From Stutzerimonas stutzeri (lineage in GTDB: Bacteria; Pseudomonadota; Gammaproteobacteria; Pseudomonadales; Pseudomonadaceae), in the NCBI RefSeq assembly GCF_019090095.1, contig NZ_JAGQFP010000004.1:1-64000 (forward strand): a stretch of 64,000 bases of DNA, given 5' to 3'. A model generated the notes under the pieces. It worked only from the letters and a program-made list of their open reading frames with translations, did no database searches and had not been told where the DNA came from. The position numbers and the translations under genes were made by a program. Positions within the stretch are counted from its first letter, which is position 1; each line of letters opens with the position of its first letter. Positions 1 through 8,446 of this stretch are shown here, piece after piece.

Positions 1-44
1 CCTGCGCACCGCCGCGCTTCCGACACCGCACACCGCCTCGCTTT

Positions 45-72
45 TGTAGGAGCTGGCTCTGCCTGCGACCCG
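45..72 (+). repeat. Single REP-like element
   Basis: The stretch starts with TGTAGGAGCTGG and ends with a TGCGACCCG-like block. This is the head of the Pseudomonas REP family that also forms the array at 30.2-30.9 kb. Only one arm is recognisable here. Confidence 0.55.
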
Positions 73-258
73 CCCCATCGAACGACATCGTCAGCACCTG
101 GCTCGCCCATACGCCAATGCGCCGCACCAACCTGATCGACACCTGTTCCTGCGACAGCTCCGCGAAAGCTTCACGAACTAGGCTGTCGCGGTTTTCGCTG
201 AGTGCGCTCGCGAAACCCGCGCAGGGTCACAAGCCGTGCGTCTGGCCTTCAATACGAT

Positions 259-305
259 GCGGAACAGCGGCCGGCCACAAGCCGGTGCGGCGGTTCCGCT
301 TTTTT
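259..305 (+). terminator. Rho-independent terminator-like hairpin
   Basis: The left arm begins GCGGAAC at 259 and the right arm ends GGTTCCGC at 299. The GC-rich arms (GGCCGGC / GCCGGTGC) are imperfectly paired around a CACAA loop, and TTTTTT follows at 300-305. It would end a plus-strand transcript, but no plus-strand gene precedes it inside the window. Confidence 0.5.
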
Positions 306-461
306 ATTCCGATGCAAAGACCGCGCGCAGGGAAGGAAGAGGGGTAAAGGTCGCTGCAGGATGGTTGCGATTGTCGCCTCGTGCGGCCCATCCTCCCGTC
401 GGGATCGAACCTCGGGGGCACTCTACCGGCCCAACCGTTGAGATCAACGACGGAACCGCCT

Positions 462-1214
462 ATGCCTACCACCTCTGCCGCGCTAGAAGCGCTCCATACC
501 GACGGCTTCGTGCTGCTGCCGGGCGTGCTGGATGCCGCTCAGGTCGACGCCGTACGCGCCGCGATCGACGCGATCGAGCCGATCCATTGGGATTACCAGG
601 GTCTGGTGGATGATCATTACAAGTGCGTTTTCAATCGCGATCCCTTCTGGCTGCCCTACCTCGACCTGCCAGGCGTGATCGAGCTGGCTGAGGCCTGCCT
701 GGGCGCCGATTGTCATGTGATCGGACAAACCGCCTGGCGCAGCCATCCGGGTTTCGTCGGTGGCGAGCTGCATGCCGATTATCTGGCCATGGAGCTGCCG
801 GAGCGCTGGCTGGCCGAGCCCGGCTTCGAGCTGCCCATGCAGATCTGCACGGCGCATCTGTATCTCGACCGGATCGATGCGGACCTGTGCCCGACGCAGG
901 TGATCCCCGGCAGCCACCGCGCCGGACGTAAACCGCGCCCCGGCGAAACCCACTGGCACGGTTGCGAGCCGGAGCCGGTGCTCTGCGAAGCCGGCGACGT
1001 ACTGCTGTTTCGCAGCGATCTCTGGCACGCCGGCAGCCGCAACCGGACGTCTGACCGTAGCCGCTACCTGCTGCAGGTGCACTATGGGCGTCGGATGATT
1101 GCGCAGAAGTTCTCGCCATACCTGCAATGGCGCTTCAACCCGCACGTGCTTGCGGCCGCGACGGCCCGCCAGCGACGCCTGCTCGGCGACCACGAACCCT
1201 CCGAATACGATTGA
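462..1214 (+). CDS. Phytanoyl-CoA dioxygenase (PhyH) family protein
   Basis: A 250-residue cytosolic Fe(II)/2-oxoglutarate-dependent oxygenase of the PhyH family. The facial triad is visible: His104 and Asp106 in the HxD motif GELHADY and the distal His189 in DLWHAG, with arginines downstream able to hold 2-oxoglutarate. The ATG at 462 is chosen over the upstream ATG at 381 because the extra 27 residues are not family-like. The substrate cannot be read from sequence; members hydroxylate very different small molecules (phytanoyl-CoA, ectoine, quorum signals). It is followed on the same strand by cyanase after 92 bases, so the two may be co-transcribed. Confidence 0.8.
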   Translation: MPTTSAALEALHTDGFVLLPGVLDAAQVDAVRAAIDAIEPIHWDYQGLVDDHYKCVFNRDPFWLPYLDLPGVIELAEACLGADCHVIGQTAWRSHPGFVGGELHADYLAMELPERWLAEPGFELPMQICTAHLYLDRIDADLCPTQVIPGSHRAGRKPRPGETHWHGCEPEPVLCEAGDVLLFRSDLWHAGSRNRTSDRSRYLLQVHYGRRMIAQKFSPYLQWRFNPHVLAAATARQRRLLGDHEPSEYD

Positions 1215-1306
1215 TTCCGAAACCGCGGTGCTGGCACAGCCCCTGCAGAGAGCTAGCCAACCAGCCTACCGCTGGCTGGCTCAGACTATCTCGACGAGGA
1301 TCCGCC

Positions 1307-1756
1307 ATGATTTCCTGCCGCAGCCAAGTGACCCAGATGATCGTTTCAACCAAGGTGCGTAAAGGCCTGACCTGGCGCCAGGTTGCCGAATCCATCGGCA
1401 TGTCCAAGGAGTGGACGACCGCCGGCTGTCTCGGGCAGATGGCATTCGACAAGCCCCAGGCGGAAACCCTCGGCAAGCTGTTCGAACTGCCCGACGAAGC
1501 GGTCGCCTGGCTGCAGATCGTGCCCTATAAAGGGTCACTGCCGACGGCGGTGCCCACCGACCCGCTGGTCTATCGTTGGTACGAGCTGATCAACGTCTAT
1601 GGCAGCACCATCAAGGAGCTGATCCACGAGGAGTTCGGGGACGGCATCATGAGCGCCATCGATTTTTCCATGGACATCCAGCGCCAGCCGGACCCGAAGG
1701 GTGACCGGGTCAATGTGGTGATGTCCGGCAAGTTCCTGCCCTATAAAAGCTACTGA
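1307..1756 (+). CDS. cynS: Cyanate hydratase (cyanase)
   Basis: A 149-residue protein that converts cyanate and bicarbonate to ammonia and CO2 as a homodecamer. The catalytic set known from E. coli (Arg96, Glu99, Ser122) is present with a constant offset of six as Arg90, Glu93 and Ser116, within YRWYELINVYG and GDGIMSAIDF. An N-terminal helical DNA-binding-like domain precedes the active-site domain. The start at 1307 follows a GAGGA ribosome site at 1296-1300 and gives the family length. No carbonic anhydrase (cynT) or cynR regulator is adjacent. The stop overlaps the 3' end of the convergent cytochrome gene by seven bases. Confidence 0.93.
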   Translation: MISCRSQVTQMIVSTKVRKGLTWRQVAESIGMSKEWTTAGCLGQMAFDKPQAETLGKLFELPDEAVAWLQIVPYKGSLPTAVPTDPLVYRWYELINVYGSTIKELIHEEFGDGIMSAIDFSMDIQRQPDPKGDRVNVVMSGKFLPYKSY

Positions 1757-2445
1757 GCGGAGCTCAATGCCGGTTTGGTTCCGAGCAATTGCGCGCTGGC
1801 CTGTAGTTCCTGCTGCTCGCTCAGGTGTAGCTGGGTCAGGTAGGCGACGACCGATTCGATATCTGCCTCGGACAGCTTGTCGGCGATCCCCATCATCACC
1901 GAGCCGGCGCGGCTGGGGTCGTGGGTACGAAACCGGTTCAACGCCTTGCTCAGGTATTCACTTGGCTGGCCGGCCAGGCGCGGCATGTTCTCCTTGCCCT
2001 GCGCGTGGCTACCATGGCAGCCGGTGCAGGTGTGCTGGAACAGCGTCTCGCCACGCTGGACCAGAGCCGCGTCACTGGCGACCGCCTTCGGCTCGACTTT
2101 CTGCTGGCTGAAGTACACGGCGATGTTCACCCGGTCCTCGAGCGTCAGGCTCTTGGCCAGCTTCGACATGACGAAGTCGATGCGCTCGCCCTTGGCGAAC
2201 TTCTCGAACGAATGAAACAGATAGATGGGGTTCTGCGACGCCAGGTTGGGGATGTGCGGGCGTTTGCTGTTGCCATTTTCGCCATGACAGTAGCCACAGA
2301 ACAGGGCGCGCTCCTGGCCTGCCGTGTAGGCCTGCGCGCGCCGCTCGGCATCGCCCATCAGGTAATGAAAGCGTTCGATCGCCTCCTCGCCCGCATGGGC
2401 GAATGGGACGAGGCAACTGAGCAGTACGAGGGTCATGAGGCGCAT
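1750..2445 (-). CDS. Di-haem c-type cytochrome (cytochrome c4/c553-like)
   Basis: A 231-residue periplasmic electron carrier. The N-terminus MRLMTLVLLSCLVPFAHA is a clear signal peptide. Two CXXCH haem sites, CGYCH and CTGCH, lie in two similar cytochrome c folds, each followed by a Met-containing segment (PRLAGQP and MMGIAD in the second). The start at 2445 is chosen so the signal peptide is at the N-terminus. It probably passes electrons to a terminal oxidase or another periplasmic redox enzyme, but no such partner lies nearby. It converges on cynS with a seven-base overlap of coding ends. Confidence 0.85.
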   Translation of the reverse strand: MRLMTLVLLSCLVPFAHAGEEAIERFHYLMGDAERRAQAYTAGQERALFCGYCHGENGNSKRPHIPNLASQNPIYLFHSFEKFAKGERIDFVMSKLAKSLTLEDRVNIAVYFSQQKVEPKAVASDAALVQRGETLFQHTCTGCHGSHAQGKENMPRLAGQPSEYLSKALNRFRTHDPSRAGSVMMGIADKLSEADIESVVAYLTQLHLSEQQELQASAQLLGTKPALSSAQ

Positions 2446-2798
2446 GGGCGAGTCCGGTACGGGCTGTTGTGAGTCTGAAAGCAGCCCTGGACTATAGGGA
2501 GAAAAACAGCCGGGACACTGGCGCAAGTCAATAAAGCCTCATCCCCGCGCCCGGTTTTTTGCCGGCTGCGCATCGATTCGCATAATGCCAACGCCAGTTC
2601 GGCCCAGAGCGACATGGAGCCGATGCCATCACCGGGCATACCGAACGGAGCGCACCGGCTATGCTGCACATAAGCCTGCGCGCTAATGCCACATTGACCC
2701 TCGAAAAATAAACTGAAGGCAGAGCGCGCCGAGCGCACACAGCCGCTTCGTATTCGACTAAAGTAGCGGCCCCTTTTTGCCAGCACGAGCCGCGCACC
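2446..2798. other. Divergent intergenic region, no gene seen
   Basis: These 353 bases separate the divergent cytochrome and thioesterase genes and must hold both promoters. A TTGACC at 2694-2699 could be a -35 element for the thioesterase, but I find no well-spaced -10. The minus-strand frames here are not protein-like. Confidence 0.4.
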
Positions 2799-3281
2799 AT
2801 GCTAGATGGACATGCCGAACTGACCATGACCGTACTGATGACCCCGGACAAGGCCAACTTTTCCGGCAACGTTCACGGCGGCACGCTGCTCAAATACCTC
2901 GACGAAGTCGCCTATGCCTGCGCCAGCCGCTACGCCGGCCAGTATGTGGTGACCCTGTCGGTGGACCAGGTCAACTTCCGCCAGCCGGTACACGTTGGTG
3001 AGCTGGTGACCTTTCTCGCCTCGGTCAACTACACCGGCAACACCTCGATGGAGATCGGCATCAAGGTGGTGACCGAGGACATCCGCCAGAAGACCGTCCG
3101 CCACACCAACAGTTGCTTCTTCACCATGGTGGCAGTTGGCGAGGATGGGCGTCCCACCACTGTCCCGACACTCCAGCCGCAGACGCCGGATCAGAAACGT
3201 CGCTTCGCCCAGGCCCAGCAGCGCCGGCAGATTCGCCGCGAACTGGAAGAGCGCTACCGGGCGATCAAGGACGATTATTGA
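2799..3281 (+). CDS. Hotdog-fold acyl-CoA thioesterase (YciA/BACH type)
   Basis: A 160-residue acyl-CoA thioester hydrolase. The hotdog signature is plain: NFSGNVHGGTLLKYLDEVAY carries the helix and the conserved Asn/His/Gly region, and the following VTLSVDQVNFRQPVHVGE is the family strand pair. The C-terminus is a charged Arg/Glu-rich helix (about residues 130-160). The start at 2799 has no strong Shine-Dalgarno; the ATG at 2829 (MTVLMTPDKANF) would also leave an intact domain. The acyl chain preferred cannot be read from sequence. Confidence 0.88.
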   Translation: MLDGHAELTMTVLMTPDKANFSGNVHGGTLLKYLDEVAYACASRYAGQYVVTLSVDQVNFRQPVHVGELVTFLASVNYTGNTSMEIGIKVVTEDIRQKTVRHTNSCFFTMVAVGEDGRPTTVPTLQPQTPDQKRRFAQAQQRRQIRRELEERYRAIKDDY

Positions 3282-3381
3282 GTCGAGGGCTGTCACCCGT
3301 TCGCGCAGCACCCTGACAGTCCGGCAGCCTGTATGAGGGGCGGGTCGGCACGCCGATCGCCCTTGGCCCGCTAAAACCCTA

Positions 3382-3387
3382 TATAAT
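3382..3387 (+). promoter_or_regulatory. -10 box upstream of yjdM/phnA
   Basis: A perfect TATAAT sits 35 bases before the GTG start. A -35 match at normal spacing is weak; the nearest TTGGCC is only about 13 bases upstream. Confidence 0.4.
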
Positions 3388-3421
3388 TCGCGGCTTTTCT
3401 TTCGCCAACCGAGGATTTGCC

Positions 3422-3763
3422 GTGAGCGCTTTGCCAGCCTGCCCCCAATGCCACTCCGAATACACCTACGAGGACGGCCAGATGCTGGTCTGCCCCGAGT
3501 GCGCCCACGAGTGGTCTGCCACTGCAACCGTGACGGACGGCGACGATGAAAAGACGATCAAGGATTCGGTCGGCAATACGCTGCAAGACGGCGACACGGT
3601 CACGGTGATCAAGGACCTGAAGGTCAAGGGATCATCGCTGGTAGTCAAGGTCGGCACCAAGGTGAAGAACATCCGCTTGGTCGATGGCGACCACGACATC
3701 GATTGCAAGATCGACGGCATCGGCGCGATGAAGTTGAAGTCCGAGTTCGTCCGCAAGGTCTGA
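3422..3763 (+). CDS. yjdM: PhnA/YjdM-family zinc-ribbon protein
   Basis: A 113-residue protein matching the PhnA/YjdM family over its whole length. An N-terminal zinc ribbon (CPQCHSEY ... CPECAHEW, residues 7-31) is followed by the PhnA domain with [14 protein letters not shown] and [15 protein letters not shown] motifs. Despite the phn name, this family is not a proven phosphonate enzyme in most bacteria, and no phosphonate genes are nearby. The start is GTG at 3422, with a GAGGA ribosome site about seven bases upstream and a TATAAT box 35 bases upstream. It appears monocistronic. Confidence 0.88.
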   Translation: MSALPACPQCHSEYTYEDGQMLVCPECAHEWSATATVTDGDDEKTIKDSVGNTLQDGDTVTVIKDLKVKGSSLVVKVGTKVKNIRLVDGDHDIDCKIDGIGAMKLKSEFVRKV

Positions 3764-3927
3764 GCACGGCTCTGCGCTCGATGGATCGCTTCTACCGGTC
3801 CGCTGAGTCAAGTCACAGGAATGACAAAAGCCTATCGGTTCCGCGACCGGAGGGTGTGCCGGTGTGGTGGGCTGAAGCATCCCGGTGGGGTTCTGCCCGC
3901 CTTACACCTGCGCGGCGTAAAGCAGCT

Positions 3928-3995
3928 CGTGGGAGCGGTCTCGACCGCGAACAGCTCTGGCGCAGATCGAGTCGCGGTCAAGACGGCTCCCACAC
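3928..3995. repeat. Inverted REP pair (BIME-like)
   Basis: The arm GTGGGAGCGGTCTCGACCGCGA (about 3929-3950) is matched by the inverted arm TCGCGGTCAAGACGGCTCCCAC (about 3972-3993), separated by about 20 bases. This is a GTGGGAGC-type REP family, a different subtype from the GTAGGAG elements elsewhere in the window. It lies between convergent genes, the usual location. Confidence 0.75.
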
Positions 3996-4095
3996 GCACC
4001 TCGTCTCTGGTTGAAGGGTCCGCCTCCAGCCGCGAATCACAGCCGGCGGAAAAGCGGTATCCACAAGCTCATCCTGTGAGAACTGGCTGGCTGAC

Positions 4096-4124
4096 GATCA
4101 GATGCCAACGACTGGCACCTGATC
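4096..4124 (-). terminator. Hairpin downstream of speA
   Basis: GATCAGATGCCA (4096-4107) pairs with TGGCACCTGATC (4113-4124) with one mismatch and a five-base loop. It lies 16 bases past the speA stop. There is no T-tract, so it may be a processing or stability hairpin rather than a true intrinsic terminator. Confidence 0.45.
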
Positions 4125-4139
4125 GACGCGCCGCCCCGC

Positions 4140-6053
4140 TCAAGGCGTGAGATACGACGAACGAGTCAGCCCCAGCCGCAACGCATCGATATATTGCGTG
4201 CGTTCCTTGGCACTCAGGCGCGCGCTCGATACCTTGTCGCGGTAGTAGGTCATCAGCTCTTCAGGGGACAGGTGCACATAGCGCAGCATGTCCTCGATGG
4301 TGTCGTGGGTCTCGATGCCCGCGTGGTAGAAGCTGCCATCCTCGCGCTGATAGACGTTCACCGAATCGGTATCGCCGAACAGGTTGTGCATGTCACCAAG
4401 GATTTCCTGGTAGGCACCCACCAGGAACACACCGAGGAAGTATTCCTCGCCCGCCTGGATCTCATGCACCGGCATGCTGTTCTCGATGCTCTGCTCATCG
4501 ACGTAATGCTTGATCTTGCCGTCGGAGTCGCAGGTCAGGTCCTGCAGTACGGCGCGCCGCACGGGCTCTTCGTTCAGCCGTTGCAGCGGCACGATCGGCA
4601 GGATCTGGTCGATGGCCCAGGTGTCCGGCAGGCTCTGGAACACCGAGAAGTTGCAGATGTATTTGTCAGCCAGCTTGTCGTTGAGCTCGTCCAGTACCGC
4701 CCGATGTGAGCGCTGACGCGCCTTGAGCTGGTTGTACAGGCGGCGGCAGATGGCGAAGTAGCTCTGCTCGGCGAGCGCTTTCTGCGCCAGCGACAACTTG
4801 CCCGAGGCATATTGAGCGGCCGCCTCGCTCATGTAGTGGGTGGCGCGCCAGTAGGTTTCGGTGACCATCTCCGGGTCGGTCGGGCCGAGCAGGTCGGCCA
4901 AGGCCTGGACGATCTCTGGCAGCTCATCGTAGTTCTCGATCACGGGCGCTTCGTCGTTGTGACGCTCGAAGTCGGTGACCTGCATGACCAGCACCGCATG
5001 GTGCGCAGTCATGGCCCGCCCGCTCTCGGAAAAGATGTGCGGGTGCGGCAGCTCCTGCCGATCGCAGAATTCCTTCAGCATGCCGACCACAGTGCCGGCA
5101 TATTCGTCGATGTCGTAGTTTATCGAGCTGGCGTTGCGTGAATGCGTGCCGTCGTAGTCGACCCCGAGACCACCGCCCACGTCGATGTGGTCGACCGGCA
5201 GCCCCAGGGCGCGCAGCTCGGCGTAGTAGCGGATCGCTTCACGGAACCCGTCGCGGTAGTCAGCCAGGTTGGCGATCTGCGAGCCCATGTGAAAGTGCAG
5301 CAAACGTACGCCCTGCTCCACACCTGCCGCGCGGAAGCGCTCGATGACGGTAAGCAGCTGCGCGGCGGACAGGCCAAATTTAGACTTCTCGCCGCCAGTG
5401 TCCGCCCATTTGCTGGATGCCAGCGATGACAGGCGCACCCGCAAGCCAACCTGCGGCACGATCTTGAGCTCCGCCGCTTCCTCGATCACCAGCCCGACTT
5501 CGGACATCTTCTCGATGACGATGAACACGTTATGACCGAGCTTCTGGCCCATCAGCGCCAAGCGGATGAATTCGCGGTCCTTGTAACCATTGCAGACGAT
5601 GGTGCCGCCTTTGGGCGCCAGGGCCAGAACGGCCATCAACTCAGGCTTGGAACCGGCCTCCAGACCAATCGCGACGTTCTGCGTAGCGATAATGTTCTCG
5701 ACCACAGCTTCCTGCTGATTGACCTTGATCGGGTACAGCGCGGTGTACTTGCTCTGGTATTCGAGGCGCTCGATATTGGCATCGAATGCGCCCGTCAGGC
5801 GGCGCACCCGGTCCTGCAGGATCCCGGGGAAACGGACCAGCAGCGGCAGCGTCAGGCCGGCGTCGCGCAGCTGCTCGATCAATCCGGTGAATTCGACGGC
5901 TTCGCCAGTCGGTCCTTGGGGGCGGACTTCGACATGACCATCATCGTTGATCGAAAAGTAGCCAGCTCCCCAGTGGCGAATGCCGTAGACGCTACGGCTG
6001 TCCGCTGCGGTCCACTGGCTGCCGTCATCTTTACGTGTACGTCGTACGGGCAT
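4140..6053 (-). CDS. speA: Biosynthetic arginine decarboxylase
   Basis: A 637-residue PLP enzyme that converts arginine to agmatine, the entry to putrescine and spermidine. The PLP lysine is Lys110 in [10 protein letters not shown]; the alanine-racemase-like barrel follows with the HFHMGSQI and [13 protein letters not shown] motifs. The C-terminal beta domain carries the active-site block from the partner subunit. Length fits the SpeA family, and the long insert (about residues 370-480) separates it from lysine/ornithine decarboxylases of the same fold. It lies downstream of yciH on the same strand, with a 121-base gap. Confidence 0.95.
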   Translation of the reverse strand: MPVRRTRKDDGSQWTAADSRSVYGIRHWGAGYFSINDDGHVEVRPQGPTGEAVEFTGLIEQLRDAGLTLPLLVRFPGILQDRVRRLTGAFDANIERLEYQSKYTALYPIKVNQQEAVVENIIATQNVAIGLEAGSKPELMAVLALAPKGGTIVCNGYKDREFIRLALMGQKLGHNVFIVIEKMSEVGLVIEEAAELKIVPQVGLRVRLSSLASSKWADTGGEKSKFGLSAAQLLTVIERFRAAGVEQGVRLLHFHMGSQIANLADYRDGFREAIRYYAELRALGLPVDHIDVGGGLGVDYDGTHSRNASSINYDIDEYAGTVVGMLKEFCDRQELPHPHIFSESGRAMTAHHAVLVMQVTDFERHNDEAPVIENYDELPEIVQALADLLGPTDPEMVTETYWRATHYMSEAAAQYASGKLSLAQKALAEQSYFAICRRLYNQLKARQRSHRAVLDELNDKLADKYICNFSVFQSLPDTWAIDQILPIVPLQRLNEEPVRRAVLQDLTCDSDGKIKHYVDEQSIENSMPVHEIQAGEEYFLGVFLVGAYQEILGDMHNLFGDTDSVNVYQREDGSFYHAGIETHDTIEDMLRYVHLSPEELMTYYRDKVSSARLSAKERTQYIDALRLGLTRSSYLTP

Positions 6054-6174
6054 CTAAGCCTCCTGAGCGTGGGTGGGCCTGCCGAGCATAGCGCGACGAC
6101 AGAAGGGCGACTCCGGTTGGACAGCCGGTACGCAGATAAATAAGCGCAAGCGCGCCATGGAATGGAACACGACC

Positions 6175-6546
6175 TCAGCCACCCGACTTCTTCGCCTTGA
6201 AACCGCGCTTGGTCAATTCCTCGAGCAGGAGCTGAACATGATCGCCTTGAATCTCGATCACACCGTCCTTGAGCGCGCCGCCGGTCCCGCAACGACGCTT
6301 GAGCGCACTGGCAAGCTCCTTGAGCTCGGCTTCGGCCAGCGGTACGCCGGTGATGGTCGTCACGGTCTTGCCACCGCGCCCCTTGCTCTCCCGGCGAACC
6401 CGGGCGATGCCGTCGCCTTCCGGGATAATCGACTGCTTGCAGACACAGGCGTCCAGGGGCTGGCTGCAATCGGGGCAGTGCCGCCCGGCATCGGTGGAAA
6501 ACACCAGCCCGCCAAGGCCAGACAAGGAAGTGGTTTTCTTGGCCAC
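6175..6546 (-). CDS. yciH: SUI1/eIF1-like translation factor YciH
   Basis: A 123-residue protein with a C-terminal SUI1/eIF1 domain (about residues 50-120), marked by RRESKGRGGKTVTTITG and CGTGGALKDGVIEIQGDH. The N-terminal part has a small Cys cluster (CPDCSQPLDACVC) that could bind zinc. Bacterial YciH is thought to act on the 30S subunit during initiation, but its cellular role is not settled. It lies immediately upstream of speA on the same strand. Confidence 0.9.
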   Translation of the reverse strand: MAKKTTSLSGLGGLVFSTDAGRHCPDCSQPLDACVCKQSIIPEGDGIARVRRESKGRGGKTVTTITGVPLAEAELKELASALKRRCGTGGALKDGVIEIQGDHVQLLLEELTKRGFKAKKSGG

Positions 6547-6877
6547 ACGAACCTCTTGAGCGAAGAAATCGGCGCCGCCAGAGCGAGCGCCACAAAGCCG
6601 GGCAATTTAACAGCAATTAGGCGCCGTACGTAGACCCGGGGATCGTCCAGGCCAGTAATAGAGCAATCGGTAGCCGGTGCGACCCGGCCATGGTGAGCGG
6701 CTTGCTGAGAACCTGTGCTTTGCACCGCGGGCGAAGCTGGTCTTGAGGCTGCACGCCCTGCACCTGTCATATCCCCGGCATACAGTCGCGAAACGAGGCC
6801 AGGCGGATGCGATCGCGCCTCGACAAGGTCGAGAACGAATCAGATCGACTCAGTTGCGGGCTCCGCGGCGGTCTACG
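6547..6877. other. Intergenic region, no gene seen
   Basis: These 331 bases lie between the yciH start and the thiO stop, both on the minus strand. They must contain the yciH promoter and probably the thiO transcript end. I found no convincing gene, strong hairpin or repeat. Confidence 0.4.
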
Positions 6878-7966
6878 TCAAAGCCGTCCGGCCGGCGCGT
6901 AAGGCTCGGGATCGATGCAAGGCGCCTGTCCAGTCATCAGATCGGCAAGCACCTGGCACGAAGCAGGCGCAAGCACCAGACCGTTACGGAAATGGCCGCA
7001 GTTGAGCCAAAGCCCTTCATGCCCGGGCACCGGTCCGATATAAGGCACGCCCTCGGGAGAAGCGGGACGCAAACCGGCCCAATGCTTGGCGACCTCGGCA
7101 TCGGCCAACGCCGGCAGCAGCTCGATGGCAGTCGCCCTGAGGCTCTCCAGCGCATCTTCGGTCGGCGTCTTGTCGAACCCAACGTCCTCCAGCGTGCTGC
7201 CCACGAGGACATGCCCATCGCGTCGTGGAATGGCGTAGCGCCGCTTGGCCAGCACCATACTCGGCAGGAAATCCTCGGCGCATTTGAAGAGAATCATCTG
7301 CCCTTTCATGGGTTTGACCGGAAGCGTTAGCCCCAGCGTTGCAAGCAACTGTCCACTCCAGGCGCCCGCCGCTACTACAACCTGATCGGCACGCATCTCG
7401 CCTTTGGCCGTTTGCACGCCAACGATACGCGCCCCTTCATGGACGAAACCGCTCACGGGGCAGTGCTCGATGATCGTTACATTGGGCAACTTGGCTAAAG
7501 CGGCACGCAGCGCCTGTAGCAAGCGTGGGTTACGGACATTGGCTACACCCGGCATGTATATCGCCTTGGCGAAGCCCGCGCCAAGCGCAGGTACAGCCAG
7601 ATGCACCTGGTCCATGCCGACCCGGCGCAGCGGGCGCCCTTCGCGCTCAGCCCAGGCCAACGCCTCATCCTCGTCATCCAGGTCCAGCCAATACAACCCC
7701 GTCTCGTGCACCTCGGGATCGATGCCGGCCTGCTGAAAAAGCGCGTCACCCAGCTGCGGATAATAGTCCTGCGACCAGTGCGCCAATGCCGTAACTGCGG
7801 GGCTGTAACGCCACGGATAGAGCGGCGAGACTATTCCGCCGCCAGCCCAGGAGGCTTCGGTGCCGGTTGCTTGCTGGTCGAGCAGCGTTACTGAAGCCCC
7901 CCGCTGCGCCAGTTGCAATGCCGAAAGCAGCCCTATGACACCCGCGCCCACTACACAAATCTTCAC
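6878..7966 (-). CDS. thiO: Glycine oxidase / FAD-dependent amine oxidase
   Basis: A 362-residue FAD enzyme of the DAO family. The Rossmann motif VVGAGVIGLLSA is at residues 5-16, and the C-terminal FAD contact region reads HFRNGLVLAPAS. ThiO oxidises glycine to the imine used for the thiazole of thiamine. No other thiamine gene is adjacent, so other small D-amino acids cannot be excluded as substrates. In Pseudomonas this gene is commonly next to the minor-pilin cluster, as here: pilE ends 36 bases upstream. Confidence 0.87.
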   Translation of the reverse strand: MKICVVGAGVIGLLSALQLAQRGASVTLLDQQATGTEASWAGGGIVSPLYPWRYSPAVTALAHWSQDYYPQLGDALFQQAGIDPEVHETGLYWLDLDDEDEALAWAEREGRPLRRVGMDQVHLAVPALGAGFAKAIYMPGVANVRNPRLLQALRAALAKLPNVTIIEHCPVSGFVHEGARIVGVQTAKGEMRADQVVVAAGAWSGQLLATLGLTLPVKPMKGQMILFKCAEDFLPSMVLAKRRYAIPRRDGHVLVGSTLEDVGFDKTPTEDALESLRATAIELLPALADAEVAKHWAGLRPASPEGVPYIGPVPGHEGLWLNCGHFRNGLVLAPASCQVLADLMTGQAPCIDPEPYAPAGRL

Positions 7967-8002
7967 CCAAAATCTCCGGGGCCGAGAACGAACCGCTGGA
8001 TC

Positions 8003-8446
8003 TTACCAGCAGCGTGCAGTGGAGTCCGCAGACGCTGACGTCGCAGCCGTACGTGCCCCCGTATTGGATAGCGTAAAGGTATTACAACCGGTATCGCCTA
8101 CCTGGGTGCCAGCGGCGGTCGCAGTGAGAACGAAGGTGGTGGCGTTTATGACGCCAGTAAGCGCGTAATAGCCTTCCGGCGATGCGTAGGCGGCATCATA
8201 TAAAGCCGCCTCGGCACAATCGTCGTGGTCGTATCGATTGAAACTGGTGAAGCAACGTGTCAGCTCCTGTGCGGAGCGGGTCAGCGCTGCCTTCGCATCG
8301 CTCCTGTTGCCCTTCATGACATATTCTCGATAGTTGGGGTAAGCGATAGCGGCCAGTACGCCGATCACCGCGACAACGATCATCAGTTCGATAAGCGTAA
8401 AGCCCGTGCTGCGTCCCGCATTTTTGAATTTCGTATAACGGGCCAT
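8003..8446 (-). CDS. pilE: Type IV pilus minor pilin PilE
   Basis: A 147-residue prepilin. The class III leader [15 protein letters not shown] is cut before [14 protein letters not shown], with the conserved Glu at mature position 5 and a hydrophobic assembly helix. The globular head has a paired-cysteine D-region near the C-terminus (GCNTF ... ARCW). It is the last gene of the minor-pilin operon. Its ATG overlaps the pilY1 stop as TAATG, which implies translational coupling. PilE joins FimU, PilV, PilW and PilX in the tip complex that primes pilus assembly. Confidence 0.92.
   Translation of the reverse strand: MARYTKFKNAGRSTGFTLIELMIVVAVIGVLAAIAYPNYREYVMKGNRSDAKAALTRSAQELTRCFTSFNRYDHDDCAEAALYDAAYASPEGYYALTGVINATTFVLTATAAGTQVGDTGCNTFTLSNTGARTAATSASADSTARCW

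Larger units (their letters stand above)
1..461. other. Intergenic region with REP half and terminator-like hairpin
   Basis: No convincing gene lies here. The short frames that exist overlap one another in several phases and lack a good ribosome site. The region holds a single REP-like half at about 45-72 and a terminator-like hairpin at 259-305, both listed separately. The gene that would end at that hairpin is not visible, so a small RNA or an off-window transcript is possible. Confidence 0.5.
3764..4139. other. Intergenic region with REP pair and hairpin
   Basis: These 376 bases between the convergent yjdM and speA genes carry no credible gene. They hold an inverted REP pair (3928-3995) and a 12-bp stem hairpin (4096-4124), both listed separately. 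Confidence 0.6.

Noticed and set aside
395..415. tRNA T-arm-like GGATCGAACC
   Set aside because: No acceptor, D or anticodon arms can be built around it.
483..1193. Long antisense frames opposite many genes (for example here, and at 32311-34590 and 58008-60920)
   Set aside because: They are shadows of strongly biased GC3 codons on the true coding strand, have no ribosome sites and lack protein-like composition.
2547..2570. GC-rich stretch around a T-run (CCGGTTTTTTGCCGG)
   Set aside because: The T-run is in the loop, not after the stem, so it is not a terminator.
4057..4065. DnaA-box-like GTATCCACA
   Set aside because: It has one mismatch and stands alone; not part of the 31.5-32.0 kb cluster.
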